Source: an uncultured Burkholderiales bacterium
Lineage (GTDB): Bacteria > Pseudomonadota > Gammaproteobacteria > Burkholderiales > Burkholderiaceae_C
NCBI GenBank assembly: GCA_943908475.1
Contig: CALTTG010000018.1
Span: 9,214-73,213, forward strand
Length of the DNA: 64,000 nucleotides
Direction of reading: 5' to 3'
The notes under the pieces were generated by a model. That model saw only the letters and a program-made list of their open reading frames with translations, made no database searches and had not been told where the DNA came from. The translations under genes were made by a program, and so were the position numbers. Numbering within the stretch: the stretch's first letter is position 1; every line of letters begins with the position of its first letter. Positions 40,048-47,724 of the stretch are shown one piece after another.

Positions 40048-41261
40048 CAGAACATGCGGGGAGCGCCGCCACTGCGAGACTTGGTCTCGCCCGAGGAGGC
40101 CTCACCCACCACGACCAGGTCACCCTCGTTCAAACCGGCCAGCACCTGCGCCTGCACCCGGTTGTTCAGGCCCACTTTGACGTCCCGCGTCTCCACTTTG
40201 GCCTGATCCCCTTGGCCCTTGAGCACCTTCACCGGATAGAGGCCTTTCTTGCCTCGCTTGCCCAGCGCCGAAGCCGGGATCAGCAAAGCGCCCTCGGCCT
40301 TGTCCAGCACGATGGAGACCTGCGCCGTCATGGCCACCCGCAGCGTGTTGTCCGGGTTGGGCACTTCGAACAGCCCGTTGTAATAGATGGCCGCCGTGGT
40401 GCTGGTGGTCGTGGTGGTGGCCTCGGTCTGTTCGGACTCGGGCGTGGGCTCGACCGCTCGCAGCGTGGCCTCATGGCGTTTGCGGGTGTCACCCAAGATG
40501 GTGAAGTACACCGGCAAGCCCGGCTTGACCCGCACCACATCGGCCTCTGATATCTGCGCCTTGACCGTGACGGTGTCGAGCTTGGCCAGTTTGATGATGG
40601 TGGGGGCCGACTGATTGGCATTGACCGTGCGCCCCTCTTCGGTGACCACCGCCGAGACCACCCCATCCATGGGCGCAAGGATCCGGGTGTAGCCCAGGTT
40701 CACGCGGGCGGTGTCCGCCGTGATGCCTTGCTGTCGAATCTGCGCCTCCAGCGCTTTGAGCTCGGCGCGCAGGGTGTCCACGCTGGCCCGTGCCGCCTCC
40801 AGCGACTGGCGAGAGGTCGCATCCTGCGCCATCAACGACTGCTGCCGCGCCAAGGTGAGCTCGGCCTGCACCAGCGCGGCTTGCTTGGCCAAGCGCTGGG
40901 CCTGGATGCTCTGAATGGCCGCCTCGGCGTTGCGCAAGGCGTTCGTCTGGGGCGTGGCATCGATCTCGGCGATCAACTGCCCCTTGCTGACCGCGTCGCC
41001 CAGCGCTACGTGCAGTCGCTTGACCTGGCCCGACACCTGGGCGCCCACGCTGACTTGCTTGACCGGGCGGATGGTGCCCGTGGCCAACACGGTGTCTTCG
41101 ATGTCTCCCTTTTCCACGGCCGCCGTGATGACCTCAGGCGGCTTGGACTTGGGGAACCACTTCACCTTGACGCCCCAGCCCATCAGGCCCAAGACCACCA
41201 GTGCGACCAGCACCTTGGCGCTGAACAGCCGCTTCACCCACGTTGTCTTCGTTGCACTCAT
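40047..41261 (-). CDS. macA: MacA-type periplasmic adaptor subunit
   Basis: Membrane fusion protein of the MacAB exporter, 404 aa. It has an N-terminal membrane anchor ([20 protein letters not shown]). A barrel-sandwich hybrid half follows ([20 protein letters not shown]), then a long alpha-hairpin (about 100-170, rich in A/Q/L). The second lipoyl half is [20 protein letters not shown], and beta-barrel and membrane-proximal domains end the protein. A Thr-rich run (about 285-293) interrupts the barrel. ATG 41261 is chosen over TTG 41279. First gene of the operon. Confidence 0.94.
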   Translation of the reverse strand: MSATKTTWVKRLFSAKVLVALVVLGLMGWGVKVKWFPKSKPPEVITAAVEKGDIEDTVLATGTIRPVKQVSVGAQVSGQVKRLHVALGDAVSKGQLIAEIDATPQTNALRNAEAAIQSIQAQRLAKQAALVQAELTLARQQSLMAQDATSRQSLEAARASVDTLRAELKALEAQIRQQGITADTARVNLGYTRILAPMDGVVSAVVTEEGRTVNANQSAPTIIKLAKLDTVTVKAQISEADVVRVKPGLPVYFTILGDTRKRHEATLRAVEPTPESEQTEATTTTTSTTAAIYYNGLFEVPNPDNTLRVAMTAQVSIVLDKAEGALLIPASALGKRGKKGLYPVKVLKGQGDQAKVETRDVKVGLNNRVQAQVLAGLNEGDLVVVGEASSGETKSRSGGAPRMF

Positions 41262-41287
41262 GCCCGAAGTGTGCCGCAAGCTGACTC

Positions 41288-41307
41288 ATCGATCCCGAAG
41301 GATCGAT
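41288..41307 (-). promoter_or_regulatory. UUCG-tetraloop hairpin upstream of macA
   Basis: On the minus strand ATCGATCC and GGATCGAT pair perfectly around TTCG, an exceptionally stable RNA tetraloop hairpin. It lies 27 bp upstream of macA and 30 bp after the DUF3034 gene stop. There is no U-run, so it may act as a weak terminator or 3' end for the upstream gene, a 5' UTR element of macA, or a dyad operator. Confidence 0.5.
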
Positions 41308-41337
41308 ATACGTTTTGTAAAGCGCAGGCCGCCCCGT

Positions 41338-42225
41338 TCAGAACGTGGTTTGTGCAGAGACGTACAAGCCGCGTTGTTGCTTGAGGGTGGCCACATTGCC
41401 CAGGTTGAGCCAGGCGGCCGTCAGGCTGGCTTGGCGGATGGGAAACCAGGCGACGAAGAGGTCCCAAGCCGTGTCTTCCTGAAAACCCGCCAAACCCAGG
41501 TTGTCGGGCCGGGTGCGCACCTCGGCCCCCACCACCAAGTCATCGCGCAGCATCAAGCCCAAAGAGGCTTCAACGTGCAAGGTTCGGTCAGCCTCGGCCG
41601 CGCCACCGAAACCGAGCAAGCCGAATTGGTTGGCGCGGGTGTAGCGCAGCGTGGCATTGGCCAGCACATTGTGCCCACCCAAGGCGGCCAACCACAACTT
41701 GGTGGCGGTGAGGTAGAGGTCCACATCTTCGGTCTCTCGAGCGCCGAGCGCGTACGGCAGGGCCTTGTCATCGACCTGCTTGTGCTGCAAGCCCGCGCTG
41801 ACTTGAGGCCACCAGCGGTCCTGATCGTGAACGGCATCGCCAAACAGTCGAACCTTGACCCCGACCGTGCTCATTTCCAGCGACTTGTTGGCCATGACCT
41901 GATCGCTGAGGCGAAAGCTCCAGCGGGACAGGCTCAGCTCCACCCGGTTGTGAATGCCCACCGAAGCGGCAGCCACCTTGAGGTGATGACCGTCTTGCGT
42001 GCGAACCTGGGTCAGGCTGGCAGAGCCACCCACTTGGTCGCTGCTGCCAGAACCCGCGATCACGGCCCAGGGGGTCAGGCCACCACCGGCAGCCCCTTCG
42101 ACCTGGTTGACGCCCCAGGTGCCCAACAGGCGATCCCCTGCCAAGCTGACCTCACACAGCAGCGCCGAAGCCAACACCATGCCCGACACGGCACCAGCTT
42201 TTGTGTACCCAGCGAAATGCGGCAT
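41338..42225 (-). CDS. DUF3034 family exported protein
   Basis: A 295-residue protein with a signal peptide (AGAVSGMVLASALLCEVSLA). GDRLLGTWGVNQVEGAAGGG then opens the DUF3034 family. The alternation of aromatic and small residues (ELSLSRWSFRL, DVDLYLTATKLWLAAL, WDLFVAWFPIRQASLTAAWL, terminal GLYVSAQTTF ending in Phe) is that of an outer membrane beta-barrel. ATG 42225 has AAGGGG seven bases upstream. It diverges from the haemoglobin lipoprotein gene; role unknown. Confidence 0.82.
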   Translation of the reverse strand: MPHFAGYTKAGAVSGMVLASALLCEVSLAGDRLLGTWGVNQVEGAAGGGLTPWAVIAGSGSSDQVGGSASLTQVRTQDGHHLKVAAASVGIHNRVELSLSRWSFRLSDQVMANKSLEMSTVGVKVRLFGDAVHDQDRWWPQVSAGLQHKQVDDKALPYALGARETEDVDLYLTATKLWLAALGGHNVLANATLRYTRANQFGLLGFGGAAEADRTLHVEASLGLMLRDDLVVGAEVRTRPDNLGLAGFQEDTAWDLFVAWFPIRQASLTAAWLNLGNVATLKQQRGLYVSAQTTF

Positions 42226-42352
42226 GACCAGCCCCTTTGCGAAACCCAATGACTGACTGGTTTTCGTCCAGACCCCCGCGAACTTGATGCGTGGGGCTCA
42301 ACCTCGGCCGCAAACCGACGAAAACGAGAGACCAGCCGAAGAGGACCCTTGC

Positions 42353-42781
42353 ATGAAGACGATCACTTCCATCCTGTGCGCTGTGGGCATCGCACTGCTG
42401 ACCGCCTGTGCCAGCCCGCCCCAGCCTCAACCTCTGTACCTGTCGCTCGGGGGCGAGGCCGGCATTGCCCAGATCGTTCATCGCACCTTGACCCGTGTGT
42501 CGCAAGACCCGCAAACCGCGCGCACATTTCGGGGCATCAAGATGCCATTCCTGATCGACTCGGTGAGCAAACACATTTGCCACGTGGCAGATGGTCCCTG
42601 TGTGTACGAGGGCGAGACCATGGCACGTGCACATGCCGACCTGGGTCTGGCCGGATCAGATTTCGACCGAATGGCCCAGACCTTGCGGGAAGAGCTGGAC
42701 CGCGCGGGTGTGAGCCAAGCCGCCAAGAATGAGTTGCTCAGGCGACTCACCCCCATGCGGCGCGACATCGTCACCCGCTGA
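42353..42781 (+). CDS. Exported group 1 truncated haemoglobin lipoprotein
   Basis: A 142-residue protein with a lipoprotein signal (SILCAVGIALLTACAS; lipobox LTAC), which is unusual because most truncated globins are cytosolic. The globin part shows LYLSLGGEAGIAQIVHRTL, the proximal-His region VSKHICHVADGPCVYEGETM and a 2-on-2 helix pattern through MRRDIVTR. It would hold haem in the periplasm, for O2, NO or electron handling. GAGGA precedes the ATG by about eight bases. It leads a two-gene unit with the cupredoxin-like gene. Confidence 0.85.
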   Translation: MKTITSILCAVGIALLTACASPPQPQPLYLSLGGEAGIAQIVHRTLTRVSQDPQTARTFRGIKMPFLIDSVSKHICHVADGPCVYEGETMARAHADLGLAGSDFDRMAQTLREELDRAGVSQAAKNELLRRLTPMRRDIVTR

Positions 42782-42800
42782 CCCTCCACCAGGACGTCTC

Positions 42801-43400
42801 ATGCGAGCCCAACCCCTTCCCTTCCCCGATCGCACTGCGGTCTTCTGCCTCGGATCCCTGCTGTGCATGCAGGCCTGGGCGGCTCCCCAAACCATCACCG
42901 TGCTCACGGCCGCTGGCGTGCCGCACCCTTGGGCGGCCGTGTCGGTGTCCGTCAAAGGAGAATCGGCCAAAGGCCATGGTGTGGTGGTGGACATGGGGCA
43001 ACGCAGCCGCAACTTCACCCCGCCTGTCGTCGTCGTCCCTGTGGGGGGCGCGGTGAACTTCCCCAATTACGACACGGTGAGGCACCACGTTTATTCGTTT
43101 TCGCCCACGAAGAAATTCGAGATCAAGCTCTACACCGGCACCCCCACGGCACCGGTGGTCTTCGACAAGCCCGGAACCGCGACCCTGGGATGCAACATCC
43201 ACGACACCATGGTGGGCTACATCCATGTGGTCGACACGCCGTACCACGGTGTCACCGACAGTCAGGGCAAAGTCACGATCGACCTGCCGGCTGGGGAGCA
43301 TCGACTGAGGGTGTGGACGGCCAACATGGGTGAAGGGGCTGCCCCTCAAGAATTCCCCCTGAAAACAGGCGGCCCCGTGACCGTCAAGGTCAAGCCCTGA
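42801..43400 (+). CDS. Exported cupredoxin-like protein (annotated elsewhere as methylamine utilisation protein)
   Basis: A 199-residue protein with a signal peptide ending AWA, then a plastocyanin-like domain. Copper-ligand pattern is visible: His in DTVRHHVYSFS and Cys-His-Met in LGCNIHDTMVGYIHV. A carboxypeptidase-regulatory-like beta-sandwich ends the protein (GKVTIDLPAGEHRLRVW). It starts 19 bp after the haemoglobin gene with AGGA upstream. The pair suggests periplasmic electron transfer; no methylamine dehydrogenase genes are present, so the common annotation should not be taken literally. Confidence 0.83.
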   Translation: MRAQPLPFPDRTAVFCLGSLLCMQAWAAPQTITVLTAAGVPHPWAAVSVSVKGESAKGHGVVVDMGQRSRNFTPPVVVVPVGGAVNFPNYDTVRHHVYSFSPTKKFEIKLYTGTPTAPVVFDKPGTATLGCNIHDTMVGYIHVVDTPYHGVTDSQGKVTIDLPAGEHRLRVWTANMGEGAAPQEFPLKTGGPVTVKVKP

Positions 43401-43411
43401 GCGGACAGCGC

Positions 43412-44431
43412 TCAGGCCATGAGCACGCCATCGGGTTGCACTCGGCACAAGCGGCGGCGCACCTCCTCGGCGGGTTCTTGGCCACCCAGCGCCAAGCCGA
43501 CCGACAAGGCCAGACGGGCTTGGCTGGGCGTGAGCGCGCCCACCGACGGCCAGGGATGATCCCCTGAAAGGCTGACACCGCCTCGGGCCACCCTCGACAC
43601 TCGCCACACTGGCACCCCTCGGGTCACCTCGCGCTGCAGCACTTCTGTCAGCGCCGCATGCACCGTGCCGTGCCCAGTGCAGGCCACCAACCAGCCTTGC
43701 GGCCGCTCATGCTCGCGCAACAAGGCCTCGACCAGACGCACATCTGCATCGCCATGGCTGGTCACGCAAGGCACCCATGGCAAGGCCTCCAGTGCCAAGA
43801 GCGCGTCCGTGCACAAGCCCTCCGACGGCCACCCGGCTGCGCCTGGAGCCAAGGGCGGGGCACCACCTGCATCAAACGCGTCGATGTGCCAGCTGTGCAC
43901 CTTGCGCACCTGAGCCCCGGGCCAAACCCGTCCCTGCAGGGCCACCAGCACCCCGCCGCCTTGCGGGTGCCCGGGGGCCTGCCGAGCAGCCGCCTGAACG
44001 GCCTGGACGGTCTGCACGGCCCACATCAGGTTGGCGGGGCCATCGGCCTCGGCCGACGACGCGGGTCGCATGGCCGCGGTCAACACCACCGGCTTGCCCG
44101 GGGGCAGGAGAAGGTGCAACAACAAGGCCGTTTCCTCGAGGGTGTCGGTGCCGTGGGTGATCACCAGCCCGTCCACTTCGGGGCGCTGCAGATGCGCCAA
44201 GCACGCCTGCAACAGCAAGCGCCACTGAGACCACCCCATGTCCTTGCTGTCGACCTGGCACACCTGGTGAGACTCCAGTGGCACGCCCTGCAAGCCAGGG
44301 ATGGCGGCCAGCAACTGCGCCGCGCCCAGCTGGGCGGCCCGATAGTCCCGATCACGACCGGTGGTCGACAGCCCGGCAATCGTGCCCCCTGTGCCCAGAA
44401 CCACCACCCGCTGACCCAAGGTGAGCGCCAT
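43412..44431 (-). CDS. L-asparaginase family protein
   Basis: Hydrolyses asparagine to aspartate and ammonia. The 339 residues carry both catalytic Thr motifs: VVVLGTGGTIAGLS at the N-terminus and ITHGTDTLEETALLLHLLL near 95, with AMRPASSAEADGPANL near 125. There is no signal peptide, so it is likely cytosolic. ATG 44431 gives the family start; the frame is open to 44470. Its promoter shares the 91-bp divergent region with lexA, which contains two LexA boxes. Confidence 0.92.
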   Translation of the reverse strand: MALTLGQRVVVLGTGGTIAGLSTTGRDRDYRAAQLGAAQLLAAIPGLQGVPLESHQVCQVDSKDMGWSQWRLLLQACLAHLQRPEVDGLVITHGTDTLEETALLLHLLLPPGKPVVLTAAMRPASSAEADGPANLMWAVQTVQAVQAAARQAPGHPQGGGVLVALQGRVWPGAQVRKVHSWHIDAFDAGGAPPLAPGAAGWPSEGLCTDALLALEALPWVPCVTSHGDADVRLVEALLREHERPQGWLVACTGHGTVHAALTEVLQREVTRGVPVWRVSRVARGGVSLSGDHPWPSVGALTPSQARLALSVGLALGGQEPAEEVRRRLCRVQPDGVLMA

Positions 44432-44469
44432 GCCAAAACCCTTCACTGATGCCTGAAAAAGACAAACCA

Positions 44470-44485
44470 CTGGACAAACAAACAG
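44470..44485. promoter_or_regulatory. LexA (SOS) box 1
   Basis: CTGGACAAACAAACAG fits CTG-N10-CAG, the LexA operator outline, but deviates from CTGT at the fourth base. It overlaps the candidate -35 (TGGACA) of lexA and is two bases from box 2, as in the tandem boxes of other lexA promoters. Confidence 0.65.
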
Positions 44486-44498
44486 CCCTGTATAGAAT
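44471..44498 (+). promoter_or_regulatory. lexA promoter
   Basis: TGGACA (44471-44476) and TAGAAT (44493-44498) are each 5/6 matches to sigma-70 hexamers with a 16-bp spacer. Both hexamers lie inside LexA boxes, so repression by occlusion is expected. Confidence 0.65.
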
Positions 44499-44503
44499 CA
44501 CAG
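44488..44503. promoter_or_regulatory. LexA (SOS) box 2
   Basis: CTGTATAGAATCACAG is a full CTGT-N8-ACAG LexA operator, 19 bp before the lexA ATG and overlapping its -10 region. Confidence 0.85.
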
Positions 44504-44522
44504 AAATCAACCGGGCTTTTCC

Positions 44523-45230
44523 ATGAACGATAAACCCAAACTCACCCCTCGGCAGCAAGAGATCTTTGAGCTCATCCAGCGTGCCATTGCCCGCACGGGT
44601 GCGCCGCCCACGCGGGCCGAAATCGCTGCCGAATTGGGGTTTCGCTCCGCCAATGCCGCCGAAGAGCACCTGCAGGCGCTGGCGCGCAAGGGTGTCATTG
44701 AACTGGTGGGGGGCACCTCACGCGGCATTCGACTGAAAGCGGGCACTTTGCGCACGGTGAACGAAACCCGCAAGAAGGTGAGCGACTCGGCTTCGAGCGT
44801 GCTGGCGCAACTCAACATGACCCTGCCCGGCCTGGAACAACTGGCCCTGCCCCTGGTGGGCCGCGTCGCTGCGGGGGCCCCCATCCTGGCAGAAGAGTCC
44901 ATTGAGCGCACCTACCATGTCGAGGCGGGCATGTTCTCTCGCCAGCCCGACTACCTGCTGCGCGTCAAGGGCATGAGCATGAAAGACATCGGCATCATGG
45001 ACGGCGACCTGCTGGCCGTGGCCCGCACCCGCGAAGCCCGCAACGGCCAAATTGTGGTGGCCCGCATCGATGGCGAAGTCACCGTCAAACGCTTCCAACG
45101 CACGGCGCAGCACATCGAGTTGCTGCCTGAAAACGAAGCATTCCAACCCATCATCGTCACCCCCGACCAGACCGACTTCGAGCTGGAAGGCCTGGCGGTG
45201 GGGTTGATTCGAAATCAGTGGATCAACTGA
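44523..45230 (+). CDS. lexA: SOS repressor LexA
   Basis: Represses DNA-damage genes and self-cleaves with RecA filaments. The 235 residues begin with the winged helix ([35 protein letters not shown]). The cleavage site is Ala117-Gly118 (GRVAAGAP). The Ser-Lys dyad is Ser152 ([14 protein letters not shown]) and Lys189 (DGEVTVKRF). The linker after the HTH is about 25 residues longer than in the E. coli protein. Two SOS boxes cover the promoter. Monocistronic; divergent from the asparaginase gene. Confidence 0.98.
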   Translation: MNDKPKLTPRQQEIFELIQRAIARTGAPPTRAEIAAELGFRSANAAEEHLQALARKGVIELVGGTSRGIRLKAGTLRTVNETRKKVSDSASSVLAQLNMTLPGLEQLALPLVGRVAAGAPILAEESIERTYHVEAGMFSRQPDYLLRVKGMSMKDIGIMDGDLLAVARTREARNGQIVVARIDGEVTVKRFQRTAQHIELLPENEAFQPIIVTPDQTDFELEGLAVGLIRNQWIN

Positions 45231-45268
45231 TCGACTGACACGTCCCTCGGCGCGGGTGGCGGGCATTT

Positions 45269-45285
45269 GCCCTGGTCACCAGGGC
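45269..45285. repeat. Inverted repeat after lexA
   Basis: GCCCTGG (45269-45275) and CCAGGGC (45279-45285) form a perfect 7-bp stem around TCA, 38 bp after the lexA stop. No T-run follows; it may be the 3' hairpin of the lexA message. Confidence 0.45.
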
Positions 45286-45348
45286 GATCCCGTGCCAGAG
45301 GCTCCTGACCTGAATCCTGCCGAACTTCTTGCATGATCGGAGTTCACC

Positions 45349-45573
45349 ATGATTCATCACTTTGCACGCGCCCTGGCCGTTCGTGAAAAACTGCGGGCTC
45401 AAGAGCTGGCCCCATCGCCAGCGCCAATGTCAGTCCCGCTGAATTCGGTGCGCGCCAACCCGCTGCGCATCCGCCGAGACCCCAGCGACACGCGGCGCAC
45501 CGTCATCACCGGTCGCTTTGCCGACGTGTGTGCGGCACTGGACCGTCTGGTCGAACTGGAAGCGGCGGCCTGA
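45349..45573 (+). CDS. Small hypothetical protein (74 aa)
   Basis: A short, basic, soluble protein with no recognised domain: an N-terminal helix (FARALAVREKLRAQEL), a proline-rich middle and RTVITGRFADVCAALDRLVE at the C-terminus. GGAG lies about nine bases before the ATG, and the third-position GC bias looks coding, which supports a real gene. It stands alone between lexA and phaB, converging on phaB. Function unknown. Confidence 0.5.
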   Translation: MIHHFARALAVREKLRAQELAPSPAPMSVPLNSVRANPLRIRRDPSDTRRTVITGRFADVCAALDRLVELEAAA

Positions 45574-45587
45574 ACCCCTGCGACATG

Positions 45588-45619
45588 AAAAAAGCCCCAG
45601 GGCCGGAGCCTTGGGGCTT
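45588..45619 (-). terminator. Intrinsic terminator of the phaCAB operon
   Basis: AAGCCCCA (45592-45599) pairs with TGGGGCTT (45612-45619), and GGC/GCC extends the stem around a 4-nt loop. On the minus strand the stem runs into T-residues opposite A45588-A45593, 25 bp after the phaB stop. On the plus strand it lacks a good T-run. Confidence 0.85.
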
Positions 45620-45643
45620 GGTCTGACGGGCGTGTGGCGCCGA

Positions 45644-46381
45644 TCAACCCATGTGGAGTCCACCGTTGACCGAGAAGTCGGCGCCTGTGGCGAAGCCTGC
45701 TTCATCGCTGGCCACCCAAGACACCATCGAGGCGATCTCTTCAGGGGCGCCCAAGCGCTTGACGGGAATGGTCGCGACGATCTTGTCCAGCACATCCTGA
45801 CGAATCGAGCGCACCATGTCGGTGCCGATGTAGCCCGGCGACACGGTGTTCACAGTCACCCCCTTGTTGGCCACCTCTTGAGCCAACGCCATGGTGAAAC
45901 CGTGCATGCCAGCCTTGGCCGCCGAGTAGTTGGTCTGCCCGAACTGACCTTTTTCACCGTTGACCGAACTGATGTTGACGATGCGGCCGAAACCACGGTC
46001 CACCATGTCGTCAATCACTTGCTTGGTCACATTGAACAAGCTGTTGAGGTTGGTGTCGATCACGGCATCCCAGTCGGCCTTGCTCATCTTGCGGAACATG
46101 CCGTCACGGGTGATGCCCGCGTTGTTCACCAGCACATCGATGGGACCAAACTCTTCGCGGGTGCGCTTGAACGCTTCCACGGTCGAGTCCCAATCGGAGA
46201 CATTGCCAACCGACGCATAGAAGGTGTAGCCCAGGGCCTTTTGTTCATCCAGCCACTTCACGTGGTCGCGGCTGGGGCCACAGCCCGCGATCACCAGCAT
46301 GCCGTCGCGGTGCAGCCGCTGGCAGATCGCCGTTCCGATGCCACCCATGCCGCCGGTGACGTATGCAATTTTCTTGGCCAT
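45644..46381 (-). CDS. phaB: Acetoacetyl-CoA reductase (NADPH)
   Basis: Second step of polyhydroxybutyrate synthesis: reduces acetoacetyl-CoA to (R)-3-hydroxybutyryl-CoA. The 245-residue SDR shows AYVTGGMGGIGTAICQRLHR, NNAGITRDGMFRKM, catalytic NISSVNGEKGQFGQTNYSAA-K and the family-typical C-terminus GADFSVNGGLHMG. ATG 46381 has GAGGAG upstream; GTG 46387 is two codons earlier. An imperfect GC-rich hairpin (46421-46443) lies in the 84-bp gap from phaA. Last gene of phaC-phaA-phaB. Confidence 0.97.
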   Translation of the reverse strand: MAKKIAYVTGGMGGIGTAICQRLHRDGMLVIAGCGPSRDHVKWLDEQKALGYTFYASVGNVSDWDSTVEAFKRTREEFGPIDVLVNNAGITRDGMFRKMSKADWDAVIDTNLNSLFNVTKQVIDDMVDRGFGRIVNISSVNGEKGQFGQTNYSAAKAGMHGFTMALAQEVANKGVTVNTVSPGYIGTDMVRSIRQDVLDKIVATIPVKRLGAPEEIASMVSWVASDEAGFATGADFSVNGGLHMG

Positions 46382-46465
46382 GTTCACTTACTCCTCGTGT
46401 AGGAATTCACTTGATTGAATGGCCCCGGCTTGTGACCCGGGCCTGAAAAACCGAACCCTGATGTG

Positions 46466-47644
46466 TCAGCGTTCGACGGTGAGTGCCACCCCCATGCCGC
46501 CCCCGATGCACAGCGACGCAATGCCTTTCTTGGCATCCCGTTTCTGCATCTCGTGCAGCAGCGAGACCAGCACGCGGCAACCCGATGCGCCGATGGGGTG
46601 ACCAATCGCAATGGCCCCTCCATTGACGTTGACCTTGCTGGTGTCCCAGCCCATTTCCTTGTGCACGGCGCAGGCCTGGGCCGCAAAGGCCTCGTTGATT
46701 TCGAGCAGATCCAACTCAGAGGCCTGCCAACCGGCGCGCTCCAGCGCGCGGCGGGAAGCCGGCACTGGCCCCATCCCCATGTAGGCCGGGTCCAGCCCCG
46801 CACTCGCATACGAAGCAATGCGCGCCATGGGCGTCAGGCCCAAGGCCTTGGCTTTGTCGGCCGACATGACCATCACAGCGGCGGCCCCATCGTTGAGGCC
46901 CGAGGCATTGCCCGCGGTGACCGATCCCGCCTTGTCAAAGGCGGGCCGCAAGCCCGCCAGGGCCTCGGCGGTGGTCTTTTTGTTGATGAACTCATCGGCA
47001 TCGAACACGATGGGATCGCCCTTTTTCTGGGGCAGCACCACCGGCGCGATTTCGTCTTTGAAGCGCCCCGCTGCCTGGGCTGCCGCCGCTTTTTGCTGCG
47101 ACGCCAGTGCCAATGCATCCTGGTCTTCGCGGGTGATGCCGTACTGCTTGGCCACGTTCTCGGCGGTGATGCCCATGTGGTACTGGTTGTAGACATCCCA
47201 CAAGCCGTCGTTGACCATGGTGTCCACCATCGACCAATTGCCCATGCGCTGACCTTCGCGCGAATTGGGCACCACGTGGGGCGACAGGCTCATGTTTTCC
47301 TGTCCGCCCGCGATCACGATCTCGGCATCACCATCGCGGATGGCTTGCACCGCCAGCATGACGGCCTTCAAGCCCGAACCACACACCTTGTTGATGGTGT
47401 AGGCCGGCACGCCCTGGGGCAAGCCTGCCTTGATCACGGCTTGGCGAGCCGGGTTCTGGCCGCAACCTGCTTGCAGCACTTGACCCAGGATCACCTCACT
47501 CACCTGCTCGCCCGACACCCCAGTGCGAGCCAGCAATTCCTTGATGACCACGGCGCCCAGTTCGGCGGCGGGAGTTTTGGCGAGCGTGCCGCCGAATTTG
47601 CCCACGGCGGTGCGCACGGCCGCCACAATCACGATGTCAGTCAT
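46466..47644 (-). CDS. phaA: Acetyl-CoA C-acetyltransferase (beta-ketothiolase)
   Basis: Condenses two acetyl-CoA to acetoacetyl-CoA, the first PHB step. The 392 residues show the nucleophilic Cys in [15 protein letters not shown] near residue 88. [37 protein letters not shown] (catalytic His) and [14 protein letters not shown] (second Cys) complete the thiolase active site. It follows phaC by 80 bp on the same strand. Confidence 0.97.
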   Translation of the reverse strand: MTDIVIVAAVRTAVGKFGGTLAKTPAAELGAVVIKELLARTGVSGEQVSEVILGQVLQAGCGQNPARQAVIKAGLPQGVPAYTINKVCGSGLKAVMLAVQAIRDGDAEIVIAGGQENMSLSPHVVPNSREGQRMGNWSMVDTMVNDGLWDVYNQYHMGITAENVAKQYGITREDQDALALASQQKAAAAQAAGRFKDEIAPVVLPQKKGDPIVFDADEFINKKTTAEALAGLRPAFDKAGSVTAGNASGLNDGAAAVMVMSADKAKALGLTPMARIASYASAGLDPAYMGMGPVPASRRALERAGWQASELDLLEINEAFAAQACAVHKEMGWDTSKVNVNGGAIAIGHPIGASGCRVLVSLLHEMQKRDAKKGIASLCIGGGMGVALTVER

Positions 47645-47724
47645 TGATGTTCTCCATGGTGGGGACAGCCATCATTCGCGTCATCAGACTCGAACGATGA
47701 CGTTGTCTGGGTTGGCAGCAAAAA

